Shown here piece after piece: positions 1-7,880 of a stretch of DNA of 64,000 nt; the first letter of the stretch is position 1, and every line of letters begins with the position of its first letter. The notes beneath the pieces were generated by a model. It did no database searches. It saw only the letters and a list, made by a program, of their open reading frames with translations, and was not told the DNA's origin. Both the position numbers and the translations under genes were made by a program. The DNA comes from Candidatus Acetothermia bacterium (GTDB taxonomy: Bacteria > Bipolaricaulota > Bipolaricaulia > RBG-16-55-9 > JANLFV01). The DNA lies in assembly GCA_024653345.1 (NCBI GenBank), contig JANLFV010000001.1, forward strand, positions 210,387-274,386, read 5' to 3'.

Positions 1-59
1 GGTAGGATGCGAAGGGGGAGCTGGGATGTAGCGCCGGGTTAGGTCGAGGGCCTCCAATG
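1..59 (-). CDS. Possible 5' end of a gene leaving the window
   Basis: Reading leftwards, a TTG codon at 59-57 opens a frame (MEALDLTRRYIPAPPSHPT) that stays open to the window edge. It is preceded by a good ribosome binding site (GGAGGAGG, about eight bases before the TTG). It lies 17 bases downstream of the ABC permease gene on the same strand, so it may be the next gene of the sugar operon. Nineteen residues are too few to name a family. Confidence 0.35.
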
Positions 60-76
60 CCTTTGCCTCCTCCTCG

Positions 77-898
77 TCAGCCTTTGATCCCGGAGGAGAG
101 CGCGATCCCGCGGATGATCCGCTGGCGAAGGATGAGAAAGACGACCAGAGATGGGAGAGAGGCCATGAACGCCGCGGAGGTGATCAGCCCGTAGTTAATC
201 TCAAATGCCCCCTGGATCAGCCTTAACCCCACAGGGAGCGTGACCTTCTGCGCGCTCCGTAGGCAGATCAGAGACCAGAAGAATTCGTTCCAGGTGTAGT
301 TGAAGATATACATGCCGTATGCCGCGAAGACCGGGGTCGAGTTCGGGATGATGACACGAGTCAGGACCCCCCAGCTCGAGCAGCCATCGATGCGTGCCGC
401 GTCTTCCAGATCGCGGGGGATGTTGAGGAAGAACTGCCGGAGAAGAAAGACCCCGATGGGGAGGGCGATCATCGGAAGGGCAGCACCGTAGATCGTGTTG
501 AGGAGCCGGAAGCTGTTCATCATGAAGTATAGAGGTATCACACTAACCTCCATAGGGAGAAGCATGAACACGAGGATCACCAGGAAGAGCGCGTCCCGCC
601 CGGGCCACTGAAGACGGGCGAAGGAGAAGGCCGCTAAGGTCGAGACGATCAATGAGCTGGCCGTCACCAAGGTTGCGAGGATCAGGCTGTTCAGCAGCCA
701 GCGCCCGAAAGGCCAGCTCGCGAAGAGCTTGCCGAGATGAGCGGTGGTCAGACGCGAGGGGAGCCACTTCGGTGGGATGGAGAAGATGTCGGGATTAGGT
801 TTGAACGCGGTCTCGGCCACCCATAGACTAGGGATGATCCAGAGGAGGGCGATGCCGAACATCACAAGATATGGTCCCCAGGCTCTGAGCCTTGTCAT
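77..898 (-). CDS. ABC sugar transporter permease, MalG/UgpE type
   Basis: Inner-membrane permease of a carbohydrate ABC importer, 273 residues from ATG 898. It begins MTRLRAWGPYLVMF and has about six hydrophobic segments. The EAA loop reads DLEDAARIDGCSSWGVL, the contact point for the ATPase in this family. The ATG overlaps the stop of the upstream permease as ATGA, which fixes the start; a longer reading of the frame upstream is only a shadow of the other permease. No ATPase gene is in the window, so the transporter probably borrows a shared MsmX/UgpC-type ATPase or has it further left. Substrate unknown. Confidence 0.93.
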   Translation of the reverse strand: MTRLRAWGPYLVMFGIALLWIIPSLWVAETAFKPNPDIFSIPPKWLPSRLTTAHLGKLFASWPFGRWLLNSLILATLVTASSLIVSTLAAFSFARLQWPGRDALFLVILVFMLLPMEVSVIPLYFMMNSFRLLNTIYGAALPMIALPIGVFLLRQFFLNIPRDLEDAARIDGCSSWGVLTRVIIPNSTPVFAAYGMYIFNYTWNEFFWSLICLRSAQKVTLPVGLRLIQGAFEINYGLITSAAFMASLPSLVVFLILRQRIIRGIALSSGIKG

Positions 899-1797
899 CC
901 TAGTTCCGATTTGAGGCCCAGCAGCTTGACTCCGATGAGGGTGAGGACCAGCATGATGACCAAGAGCACTACTCCGGAAGCCGCGGCCTTTCCGATGTTG
1001 AAATACTCGAAGGCCGTGCGGTAGAGATAGAGGGCCAGGACCTCTGTAGACCTCCCCGGCCCGCCCTCCGTCATCATCAGTGCCTGGCCGAAGGTCCGGA
1101 AGGCGGAGATGAGCGTCAGGACTAGAGAGAAGAGGAGAGCCGGTTTGAGAAGCGGGAGGATGATGTGGAGGAATTTCTGGTGGAAGACCGCGCCGTCGAT
1201 CGAGGCTACCTCGAAGAGTTCCTGGGGGATCTCCCCAAGGCCGGCCTGGAAGACGACCATGCGATACCCGGCCAACCACCAGGCAGTGGCGAAGGCGATC
1301 GCGGGCAGGGCCCAGGCAGGCTCCGTCAGAAACACGGGAGCCGCGATCTTCAGGGCCTTGAACGCATGTGTCACCAAGCCGAAGTCGGGATCGAACATCC
1401 ACTTCCAAGTGATGGCCACGGTGGAGACGGTGAGGAGGTAGGGGAAGAAGAGCACGGCCTGGATGAAACCGACCCCACGCCGGGTCCGTCCCCAGCTCCA
1501 GAGCATCAAGGCAAAGAGCAGCCCCAGGCCGAGGATCAGGGGCACAGCGATCGCGGCAAACTTGAATGTGTTGCCCAGGGCGTTCAGGAACCGCGCGTCG
1601 CCGAAGAGCTTGATATAGTTCTCCAAGCCGACGAAGCGAGAACCCTGCATCGGGCTCCACTCGAAGAGGCTGAGGTAAATCCCATATCCGACCGGCCAGG
1701 CGAGGAAGATGCCCCATAACGCAGCAAACGGGAGCACATACAGGATCCCCTCGAGCCCTCGATGGCGATAGAGGAATCCCCTGATCTTGGCTCTCAT
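895..1797 (-). CDS. ABC sugar transporter permease, MalF/UgpA type
   Basis: Second permease of the carbohydrate importer, about 300 residues from ATG 1797 (MRAKIRGFLYRHRGLEG). An alternative in-frame start at 1851 would add 18 residues of proline-rich sequence not expected in the family. Six membrane segments are visible, plus the EAA loop EIPQELFEVASIDGAVF near residue 205. It lies 73 bases downstream of the binding-protein gene and overlaps the next permease by four bases, a normal operon arrangement for the CUT1 family. Confidence 0.93.
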   Translation of the reverse strand: MRAKIRGFLYRHRGLEGILYVLPFAALWGIFLAWPVGYGIYLSLFEWSPMQGSRFVGLENYIKLFGDARFLNALGNTFKFAAIAVPLILGLGLLFALMLWSWGRTRRGVGFIQAVLFFPYLLTVSTVAITWKWMFDPDFGLVTHAFKALKIAAPVFLTEPAWALPAIAFATAWWLAGYRMVVFQAGLGEIPQELFEVASIDGAVFHQKFLHIILPLLKPALLFSLVLTLISAFRTFGQALMMTEGGPGRSTEVLALYLYRTAFEYFNIGKAAASGVVLLVIMLVLTLIGVKLLGLKSELG

Positions 1798-1870
1798 GGC
1801 TTGATCACTTATCTGATTTGAAGAAGCCGGGGGTGGAGGCCAAGGCTCCACCCCCGGCCCTCTCCCAAGC

Positions 1871-3148
1871 TTACCCGCCCTGTAGGATCCGATTGCACTC
1901 TGCCTCTGCCTCGGCTAGGGCCTGTGCGGGCGTGAGCTGTCCGTTCACCGCCAGTTCGATCCTGGTCTCGATCGCGCTTTCCAGCTCCGAGCCGCGCGGG
2001 TGGTTGATCGGGAACTTGACCAGACCCTCCTGGATCATCTCATTCAGTAGATGTCCGGAGCGGGTCCAGTAATCTGAGGAGAGAAGAGCTGGGTCTTCAA
2101 GCGCTGTCCGATTCGCCGCAATGTGGCCACCCGACATGGTCCAGATGTGGGAGTGTTCGACGACGAAGTGGGCGAGCTCCATCGTGGCTTCATAGACAGC
2201 GGGCGAGGTTCCAGCAGGCTGGAGCGGGACAGAGAGCTGGTGGCTTGCTCCCCAGGTGTAGGGCGTTCCGAAGAAGTTGGGGACCTTAGCATAGCCCCAG
2301 TTGACGCCGCTGTCCCGAGCTGTGGGGTAGAACCAGTTCCCGGCGAATAGCATCCCCAGTCGGCCGGCGGTGAACTGGTTATAGCCGTTGCCGCCCACGA
2401 TGTTCCAGCCGAAGCCGTTGAAGATGTCTACGAGGAACTGTAGGGCGGTGAGACCTATGGTGTTGTTGAACGTGGCCTTGGTGTATCCCTCGTCGAAGAG
2501 CGAGCCGCCGCCCATCTGGTAGAAGAAGATCTCCCAGGCCCGGCGGAGCTTCCGTGGGAGAGAGTCCTCGGCCGGATGGAAGGCATAGTAGCCGGCGGCC
2601 TTGATCGCCTCGGCCGCCCTGACGAACTCGCTCATTGTCTGGGGCGGCTTCTCCGGATCGAGGCCGGCGGCCGCGAAGATGTCCTTGTTATACCACAGCC
2701 CCCACCCGTGGGTGTCGAGCGGGATGAGGTAGTGGTGGCCACCGAACTCCCCGGCCTTCCAGGTGGCCTCGGGAAAGTCCGCGGCATTGATCCCGCCCAT
2801 CTGGATCAGGTCTCCAACTGGCGAGGCCTCAAGCGGGGTCAGGTAGTCCGCCACTTCCACAAGCCTGTTCACGTGGCAAATCCCGAGCTGCGGAGGAGTG
2901 CCGGCGATCACGGAGAGCCGGAGCTCCGCGTAGTATTGAGCCCAGCGCCCTTGGACGAGGTCCACCTGAATATTGGGGTGGGTCTCGGTGAATAGGGTGA
3001 CGATCTCTGCCATGGCGTTGGCATCGGCCTCGTGGAACAGGGTGTTGAATTCGATCCTCACTACTTGCTGAGCGGCCCCGCTGGGGACTGCCATCCCCAA
3101 CATCAGAAGCAGCACTCCCGTCATTGCCAACGTTAAGGCCTTGCGCAT
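1871..3148 (-). CDS. Extracellular sugar-binding protein of ABC transporter
   Basis: Substrate-binding component that delivers a sugar to the two permeases downstream. The 425-residue product starts at ATG 3148, preceded by AGGAGGTGAACGA. It begins with a signal peptide (MRKALTLAMTGVLLLMLG, cleavage probably after PSGAAQ) and no lipobox cysteine is seen. The body shows the family 1 pattern: VVRIEFNTLFHEADA near the N terminus and YLIPLDTHGWGLWYNKDIF in the middle, typical of UgpB/MalE-like proteins. The frame remains open to 3334 but that extension would overlap the lyase gene and precede the signal peptide, so it is rejected. Ligand not predictable. Confidence 0.92.
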   Translation of the reverse strand: MRKALTLAMTGVLLLMLGMAVPSGAAQQVVRIEFNTLFHEADANAMAEIVTLFTETHPNIQVDLVQGRWAQYYAELRLSVIAGTPPQLGICHVNRLVEVADYLTPLEASPVGDLIQMGGINAADFPEATWKAGEFGGHHYLIPLDTHGWGLWYNKDIFAAAGLDPEKPPQTMSEFVRAAEAIKAAGYYAFHPAEDSLPRKLRRAWEIFFYQMGGGSLFDEGYTKATFNNTIGLTALQFLVDIFNGFGWNIVGGNGYNQFTAGRLGMLFAGNWFYPTARDSGVNWGYAKVPNFFGTPYTWGASHQLSVPLQPAGTSPAVYEATMELAHFVVEHSHIWTMSGGHIAANRTALEDPALLSSDYWTRSGHLLNEMIQEGLVKFPINHPRGSELESAIETRIELAVNGQLTPAQALAEAEAECNRILQGG

Positions 3149-3189
3149 TTCGTTCACCTCCTCTGGAAGATGCGCATTCCCACGTCCTC

Positions 3190-4134
3190 TTACTCTGGAT
3201 GCTTCCCGGCAACCACCTCCTTTCTGCCGCATCGGGCAGCCACTTCGCTCAGTTGGGCCAGGGCCTGGCGTAGCTCGGCCAGTTCCGCGGCGCGGAGAGG
3301 CCGCAGTGGCGATAGGGTAGGCCCGACGGCCCAACCCAAGAGCTCTAGCCCCTGCTTAATGAACGCGAGTGGCGTGCCGTAATGCACCGCTTCACAGAGT
3401 CGCCGCACGATGTCCTGATAGGCCCTGGCTTGGGCGATGTCCCCGCGGACGGCGCGATACAGCCGGACATATAGCTCGGGCATGAGGTTCGCCGGCCCTG
3501 AGACGATCCCCGACGCACCCATCTCTAGCACAGGGAGGCAAAGCGTGTCCGTTCCCACAAACAGGGCCAGCGAGTCGGCGCGGGCCAGGTAGCCCTCCCA
3601 GGCTTCCCAGTCCGACCGGCTCACCTTTGCCCCGGCCACATTTGGGGCCTGCGCGGCGATGCGGCCGAGGAGATCAGCGCTCAGCGGATTCCCCGTAGCG
3701 CACGGGATGTCATAGAGGAGCATGGGGAAGCCTCCAAGAGCATGAGCGATCTTAAGGAAATGAGCTTCCAGCTCGCTCTCATCTAACCGATAGCGAGCTG
3801 GGGGAGAGACCGCCACGGCGGTCGCCCCTATAGCTTTAGCGTGCAACGAGAGTTCCACAGCCATAGCTGTGCGGTCGTGTCCCGTGTGGACGATGACAGG
3901 GAGCTTCCCTCGGGCCTCCTCCAGAGTCGCTTTCGCAAAGACCTCGCGCTCCTCAGGGCTCAGAAGGCCCCCCTCCCCCGTGGTCCCCAGGATGAAGAGG
4001 CCGTCAACGCCTGCTCGAGCAAACCGGTCGATCAGCCCGGCCAATATCCCTCGTCTCGGGGCTGCCCCGGCCTCATCCCAGGGGGTCACCATGGCCACCC
4101 ACACACCGTGCAGTCGCTGCCCGGACAAGCTCAT
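3190..4134 (-). CDS. DapA/NanA-family aldolase
   Basis: Class I pyruvate-dependent aldolase of the dihydrodipicolinate synthase / N-acetylneuraminate lyase family, 314 residues. Visible family marks are GTTGEGGLLS near residue 50, the catalytic tyrosine in LLYDIPCATGNP, and the Schiff-base lysine in NVAGAKVSRSD. Its place between a LacI regulator and a sugar ABC importer argues for a catabolic keto-acid-sugar aldolase rather than lysine synthesis; this is inference. The ATG overlaps the regulator stop as ATGA, so the two are translationally coupled. The last codons lie 41 bases before the binding-protein start. Confidence 0.88.
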   Translation of the reverse strand: MSLSGQRLHGVWVAMVTPWDEAGAAPRRGILAGLIDRFARAGVDGLFILGTTGEGGLLSPEEREVFAKATLEEARGKLPVIVHTGHDRTAMAVELSLHAKAIGATAVAVSPPARYRLDESELEAHFLKIAHALGGFPMLLYDIPCATGNPLSADLLGRIAAQAPNVAGAKVSRSDWEAWEGYLARADSLALFVGTDTLCLPVLEMGASGIVSGPANLMPELYVRLYRAVRGDIAQARAYQDIVRRLCEAVHYGTPLAFIKQGLELLGWAVGPTLSPLRPLRAAELAELRQALAQLSEVAARCGRKEVVAGKHPE

Positions 4135-5126
4135 GTCGACCCCCGCACCCGGAGTTCCACCGGGACTCGTATCTCCCTAGATCCTCCGGCACCAGGATCA
4201 TCGAGCCGCTCGAGGAGGAGCTCGAACGCGCGCTGGCCGATTTCATAAGGATCCTGGGCGACCACCGTGAGAGGCGGGATCACCATCTCTGCCAGTTCCA
4301 AGTCATCAAAGCCCACGACCGCGACCTTGTCCGGGATCGGGATCCGGCGAAGAAAGAGCTCGCGCAGCACTCCCACTGTCATCTGGTTGTTGGTGCTGAA
4401 GATCGCCGTGGGAGGCTCCGGTCGGGAGAGGAGCTGCGCCGCGGCCCGCTGCCCGCCCTCGATTCGGTAGCCGCCCCAGGCCACAAGCTCCTCGACGAAG
4501 GGGATCCCTGCTTCCTCCAGAGCCTGGCGGTAGCCGGCGAAACGCTCCTCGGTCGTCGTCGCCCCGGGAATCCCGAGCACGATCCCGATCCGGCGATGGC
4601 CCCGCTCGATAAGGTGTCGCGTGGCTTGATATGCCCCGCCCACATTGTCGGAGAGAACCGCATCCGCGGGAACCCCCGCCGCCCTGCGGTCGATGAACAC
4701 GAACGGCATTCGACGCTTAGCTAGCTCCTGGATCGCTGGGCTTGCTCCATCACGGACTGGGGCGATGAGAAGCCCGTCCATCCTCCGCCGCAGCAAGAGG
4801 CGCATGTAGGCATTCCCTTTGATCAGATCCTCATCACTGTTGCAGACAAGGAGGGAGTAGCCAGCCGCTACGGCGGCGTCCTCCACACCCCGGACGAGGG
4901 TAGCAAAGAATGGGTTGGTGATGTCCGAGACGAGGACCCCGATGACATGGGTCGTCCGGGTCCGCAGGGATTGGGCCACTGAATTGGGCTGGTAGTCCAG
5001 TTCCGCCATCGCCCGCCGCACCCGGGCTAGCGTGTCCGGGGCCACCCTGCGGGTCCCGTTGATCACATAGGAGACAGTCGCCACCGACACTCCCGCCTGC
5101 TCCGCCACCTCCCGGATAGTCACCAT
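4131..5126 (-). CDS. LacI-family transcriptional regulator of the sugar operon
   Basis: DNA-binding repressor, 331 residues. The N-terminal helix-turn-helix and hinge are classical (TIREVAEQAGVSVATVSYV, then NSVAQSLRTRTTHVIGVLV), followed by a periplasmic-binding-protein-like sensor domain (SDITNPFFATLVRG, VVGFDDLELAEM). It is the first gene of a five-gene operon with the aldolase, binding protein and two permeases. A LacI-type operator sits between its -10 box and start codon, so it very likely represses its own operon until a sugar ligand binds. Confidence 0.95.
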   Translation of the reverse strand: MVTIREVAEQAGVSVATVSYVINGTRRVAPDTLARVRRAMAELDYQPNSVAQSLRTRTTHVIGVLVSDITNPFFATLVRGVEDAAVAAGYSLLVCNSDEDLIKGNAYMRLLLRRRMDGLLIAPVRDGASPAIQELAKRRMPFVFIDRRAAGVPADAVLSDNVGGAYQATRHLIERGHRRIGIVLGIPGATTTEERFAGYRQALEEAGIPFVEELVAWGGYRIEGGQRAAAQLLSRPEPPTAIFSTNNQMTVGVLRELFLRRIPIPDKVAVVGFDDLELAEMVIPPLTVVAQDPYEIGQRAFELLLERLDDPGAGGSREIRVPVELRVRGST

Positions 5127-5132
5127 AGTTCT

Positions 5133-5146
5133 GTTAATCGTTTAAC
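5133..5146 (-). promoter_or_regulatory. LacI-type operator
   Basis: GTTAATCGTTTAAC is a near-perfect 14-base palindrome with a central CG, the usual form of LacI-family operators. It lies directly downstream of the -10 box and 6 bases upstream of the regulator ATG, so bound repressor would block transcription start. Only this one copy was seen in the region; no second copy was found in front of the aldolase or binding-protein genes. Confidence 0.8.
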
Positions 5147-5175
5147 ACTCTACCAGATACCCCGCCTTCTGTCAA
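5147..5175 (-). promoter_or_regulatory. Sigma70-type promoter of the LacI/sugar operon
   Basis: On the minus strand, a perfect TTGACA (5175-5170), a 17-base spacer and TAGAGT (5152-5147) form a strong promoter. The predicted start of transcription falls inside the operator palindrome. Confidence 0.8.
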
Positions 5176-5268
5176 GAGGGGGGCCTGTTCGTAACTGTTC
5201 GATTGAGGGTGGAAGAATAGGACCAGCCGAACACTTCTCCCTTGACGCCGGCCGATCACCTCTTCCCC

Positions 5269-5670
5269 TCAGCTAATGTAAAGCCCAAAGAGGCCGCTTT
5301 TCTCCTTTCGCCGCTCGAGCCGGATATCCAGCCGCTTGATGTAGAGCTCGTTCACATTGTGGACCTTCGCCCCGAGGAGGTGGCCTCCGATGACCGTCCC
5401 ATCCCGCCGCCCGAGGACGGCATGGCAGTGAGGGAAGGGCTTGCCGTCCTTGAGAGAGAGGTTGCACTGGAGCGAGAGGAGCTCGGCCGACTCTGGGATC
5501 TTGTGCTCCTCGTAGGCCGAGCCATTCCAGTAGCCGAGCCGGGCCTCTCGGACCATCCCGATCCCCAAGACCAGCCCCGCTTCGACCCCTAAGCGAGCGA
5601 GCTCCCCCAGGAGGTCCGCGCCGTCCTCCAGCTTCACGATCAGGTCAGCACCGGCTTCCGCCTTGAGCAT
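5269..5670 (-). CDS. PPC/DUF296-domain DNA-binding protein
   Basis: Small protein of 133 residues that is essentially one PPC (DUF296) domain. The marks are VLGIGMVREARLGYWN, HCHAVLGRRDGTVIGGHL and the C-terminal ELYIKRLDIRLERRK. Bacterial members are trimers often described as DNA-binding, but their role is poorly known. The ATG is preceded by AAGGAGGATGACTGACG. It is a single gene, divergent from endonuclease III, with their starts 82 bases apart. Confidence 0.85.
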   Translation of the reverse strand: MLKAEAGADLIVKLEDGADLLGELARLGVEAGLVLGIGMVREARLGYWNGSAYEEHKIPESAELLSLQCNLSLKDGKPFPHCHAVLGRRDGTVIGGHLLGAKVHNVNELYIKRLDIRLERRKEKSGLFGLYIS

Positions 5671-5709
5671 CGTCAGTCATCCTCCTTGCCCCAATGATAC
5701 CCGATCGGG

Positions 5710-5738
5710 TTGCTGCCGGAGGGGCGATCCCCTAACCT
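5710..5738 (+). promoter_or_regulatory. Probable promoter of nth
   Basis: TTGCTG (5710-5715), 17 bases, TAACCT (5733-5738), then 14 bases to the nth ATG. This would give a leader of only about seven bases, with no Shine-Dalgarno in it. Confidence 0.5.
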
Positions 5739-5752
5739 TGGCTTAGGCAGAG

Positions 5753-6445
5753 ATGGAGCTCAAGGAGGCGATCCTCGAGGTCGCGCGCCGGCTGGGGCAG
5801 AAGTATGGTAGACTGGAATGGCGCTCCCACGGCGATCCTTTAGATGTCCTGATCAAGACGATCCTCTCACAGAACACCAACGATGCCAACCGGGACCGGG
5901 CCTATGCCGGCCTGAAGGCGAGGTTCCCCACCTGGGAGGCCGCAGCCGCTGCCCCAGTGGAGGAGCTAGCGGAGGCGATCCAGCCCGGCGGGCTCCACCA
6001 CGAGAAGGCCCGGAGGATCAAGAAGCTCCTCCAGGAGCTGGCCGCGGAGAAAGGAGGCTATTCGCTCTCCTACCTCGAGCCCTTGAGCACCGAGGAGGCC
6101 CTGGCCGAGCTGCTCTCGTTCGAGGGCGTGGGGAAGAAGACCGCCGGGGTGGTCCTCCTCTTCTCCCTGGGGAAGCCCTACTTCCCCGTCGACACCCACA
6201 TCGGGCGGATCGCGCGCCGGCTCGGCTGGATCGAGGGGGGCGAGCCGCATGACAAGCTCAATCCGCTCATCCCCGACCGGCTGAAATACCAGCTCCACCT
6301 CCAGCTCATCCGGCATGGGCGCGAGATTTGCCGGGCCCGGCGGCCACGCTGCGCCGACTGCGTTCTGAGCGACCTCTGCCCCTCGGCCTTCCAAGCAATT
6401 TCATCCTGGGCTAGCCCGTCAAGAATCGGCAATGCTGGGGAGTGA
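5753..6445 (+). CDS. nth: Endonuclease III, DNA glycosylase/AP lyase
   Basis: Base-excision repair enzyme removing oxidised pyrimidines, 230 residues. The helix-hairpin-helix FEGVGKKTAGVV holds the catalytic lysine (about residue 129) and VDTHIGR the catalytic aspartate (about 147). The [4Fe-4S] motif is complete, with cysteines near 193, 200, 203 and 209 in C-x6-C-x2-C-x5-C spacing. A short serine-rich tail follows the cluster. It is monocistronic and converges on the coiled-coil gene. The start has no Shine-Dalgarno but does have an upstream promoter, suggesting a very short leader. Confidence 0.95.
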   Translation: MELKEAILEVARRLGQKYGRLEWRSHGDPLDVLIKTILSQNTNDANRDRAYAGLKARFPTWEAAAAAPVEELAEAIQPGGLHHEKARRIKKLLQELAAEKGGYSLSYLEPLSTEEALAELLSFEGVGKKTAGVVLLFSLGKPYFPVDTHIGRIARRLGWIEGGEPHDKLNPLIPDRLKYQLHLQLIRHGREICRARRPRCADCVLSDLCPSAFQAISSWASPSRIGNAGE

Positions 6446-6461
6446 CCGCTCTCAGAACGCA

Positions 6462-6496
6462 GATGGGGAAGGCAGCCTGTGGCCACCTTCCCCATC
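6462..6496. terminator. Perfect 11-bp inverted repeat between convergent genes
   Basis: GATGGGGAAGG (6462-6472) and CCTTCCCCATC (6486-6496) are exact complements around a 13-base loop. They lie in the 118-base gap between nth and the convergent coiled-coil gene. A bidirectional terminator is the natural reading, but no U-run follows on either strand, so it would have to be an atypical terminator. Confidence 0.55.
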
Positions 6497-6563
6497 TCTC
6501 CTCAAGAAAGGGGGATTCCTACTCTCCCATGTCCGCTCCCCGCACGGGGGAGACCGATCCGTC

Positions 6564-7697
6564 CTACTTCACCATGAAGGGCATGACGACCGCAGCCAAG
6601 CCGACCAGCAGCGCGAGCAGGGCCATGGTGTTCGCTGCGTTGATCTTCTTCGCGTTCTCGTCGAGCTGCCGCTGCATCGTGTCGATCTTTGCGGCCGCCT
6701 GCTGCACTGCCACCACCGACGGCTCGACCTCTGCCTTAACGGAGCTGACGATCTCGCTCTTGATCGCCTGGACATCGATCGGCTTCTGGAGCTCCTGGAC
6801 CTTCATGCGCGTGCTCTCAACCTCCATGAGCACCGAGCCAAGCTTCTCCTTCAGCTTCTCGATCGAGCCGTAGAGGTCCTCGATGTTCATCTGGTGGACA
6901 TAGACCTCGAGGTTCTTGATCCCCGCCTCGCTCTGATCAGCGCGGACGAGGAGCTTCCCCACCACATCCTGAAGGTTGTTCAGGACTGCGGGGAGGCCGG
7001 AGAGGGTCCTGACCGTTTCGGAGAGCTCGAGGAGGCGGTCCTCGTAGAGCTTGACCCTGATGTAGAGGTCTCCAACAGTCCCCTGGAGGCTGACCACGGC
7101 CGGCTGGAGGCTGCTCTGAGCGTTGCTCAAGTCGGCCACGGCCTTCTGCAAGACCGGGACTGTCCCGGCCAGGTCAGAGACGGTCTGGCCCAGCGCGACT
7201 ACGACGGGCTTGAGCTCGGAGAGATCCTGGACTTGCTCGGCTAGGATCCCTAGCCGGCCCTCGCTCTTCTCCAGCCGGGCGGTCATCCCTCCGACGGTAT
7301 TCTGGAGGGTGATCACGGTGCTGGAGAGCGAGCCGAAGCTCTCCCTCAGGTCCCCCACATCCTCGCTCAACTTGGCGGTCACCGCCTGGAGCTCGGAGAT
7401 TGTCCCTTCGAACTTCTTGTAGTTGAACTGCAACTCCTTGTAGAGCCGCTCCAGGGTGAGGACCCGTGGCTGGAGGTCCGCCACGCCCTTATCGAAGTCC
7501 TCGGAGAGCTTCAGCACTTCGACCGAGAGGGCCCGCACCGTGGACTCCAGGGCCTTCATGGTGTCCTGAAGCTGAGCCACCTTACTCTTCAGGGTTGAGT
7601 CGTCCTGAGCCTGGGTCGCCACGGAGAGCGACCCGCCGACGAGCGCTAGCAGCAGTAGCAGGAGCAGCGACCTACGCAACAAGCTGAATTTGAGCAT
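6564..7697 (-). CDS. Exported coiled-coil rod protein with C-terminal membrane anchor
   Basis: 377 residues. A signal peptide (MLKFSLLRRSLLLLLLLALV, cleavage near ATQAQ) is followed by about 310 residues with an unbroken heptad-like pattern, rich in L, V, S, E and K and almost free of proline, glycine and aromatics. A final hydrophobic segment ends the protein (TMALLALLVGLAAVVMPFMV, about 356-375). Signal peptide, long coiled coil and terminal membrane anchor is the plan of Thermotoga Omp-alpha rods that link layers of the envelope, but no SLH head domain is seen, so this is analogy only. The gene has a good Shine-Dalgarno (GGGGGGATGTGA) and stands alone. Confidence 0.75.
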   Translation of the reverse strand: MLKFSLLRRSLLLLLLLALVGGSLSVATQAQDDSTLKSKVAQLQDTMKALESTVRALSVEVLKLSEDFDKGVADLQPRVLTLERLYKELQFNYKKFEGTISELQAVTAKLSEDVGDLRESFGSLSSTVITLQNTVGGMTARLEKSEGRLGILAEQVQDLSELKPVVVALGQTVSDLAGTVPVLQKAVADLSNAQSSLQPAVVSLQGTVGDLYIRVKLYEDRLLELSETVRTLSGLPAVLNNLQDVVGKLLVRADQSEAGIKNLEVYVHQMNIEDLYGSIEKLKEKLGSVLMEVESTRMKVQELQKPIDVQAIKSEIVSSVKAEVEPSVVAVQQAAAKIDTMQRQLDENAKKINAANTMALLALLVGLAAVVMPFMVK

Positions 7698-7752
7698 TCA
7701 CATCCCCCCTTTATGCTTGGCCCCATTCTAGGGGGCAGCGCTGGGGCGATCG

Positions 7753-7766
7753 GTGATCGAAATCAC
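7753..7766. promoter_or_regulatory. Palindrome resembling a Crp/Fnr-type site
   Basis: GTGATCGAAATCAC has perfect five-base arms around CGAA, the geometry of Crp/Fnr-family operators. It lies 55 bases upstream of the coiled-coil gene start and about 115 bases upstream of the SDR start, in the divergent gap. No Crp/Fnr regulator gene is in the window, so the assignment is tentative. Confidence 0.35.
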
Positions 7767-7843
7767 TGTAACATTCCCAGAATCCGGAAACGGTTCCCCC
7801 GAGATGGTGATCTCCGTCCCCTCCCTCAGGCTCACCTGGCAAG

Positions 7844-7873
7844 TTGCAGGAGACCTGCCCGGAAGGGTATAAA
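7844..7873 (+). promoter_or_regulatory. Leaderless promoter of the SDR gene
   Basis: TTGCAG (7844-7849), 18 bases, TATAAA (7868-7873), then exactly 7 bases to ATG 7881. Transcription should begin at or next to the start codon; no Shine-Dalgarno is present. Confidence 0.65.
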
Positions 7874-7880
7874 GGCCCGC

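Noticed and set aside
77-1717. Single 546-residue frame as one fused protein
   Set aside because: Only the part from ATG 898 looks like a permease; the rest is antiparallel-free shadow of the upstream permease gene in another frame, and the ATGA overlap marks the true start.
5182-5201. CTGTTCG direct repeat in the gap before the DUF296 gene
   Set aside because: Two short copies only, not palindromic, no relation to a promoter or gene start.
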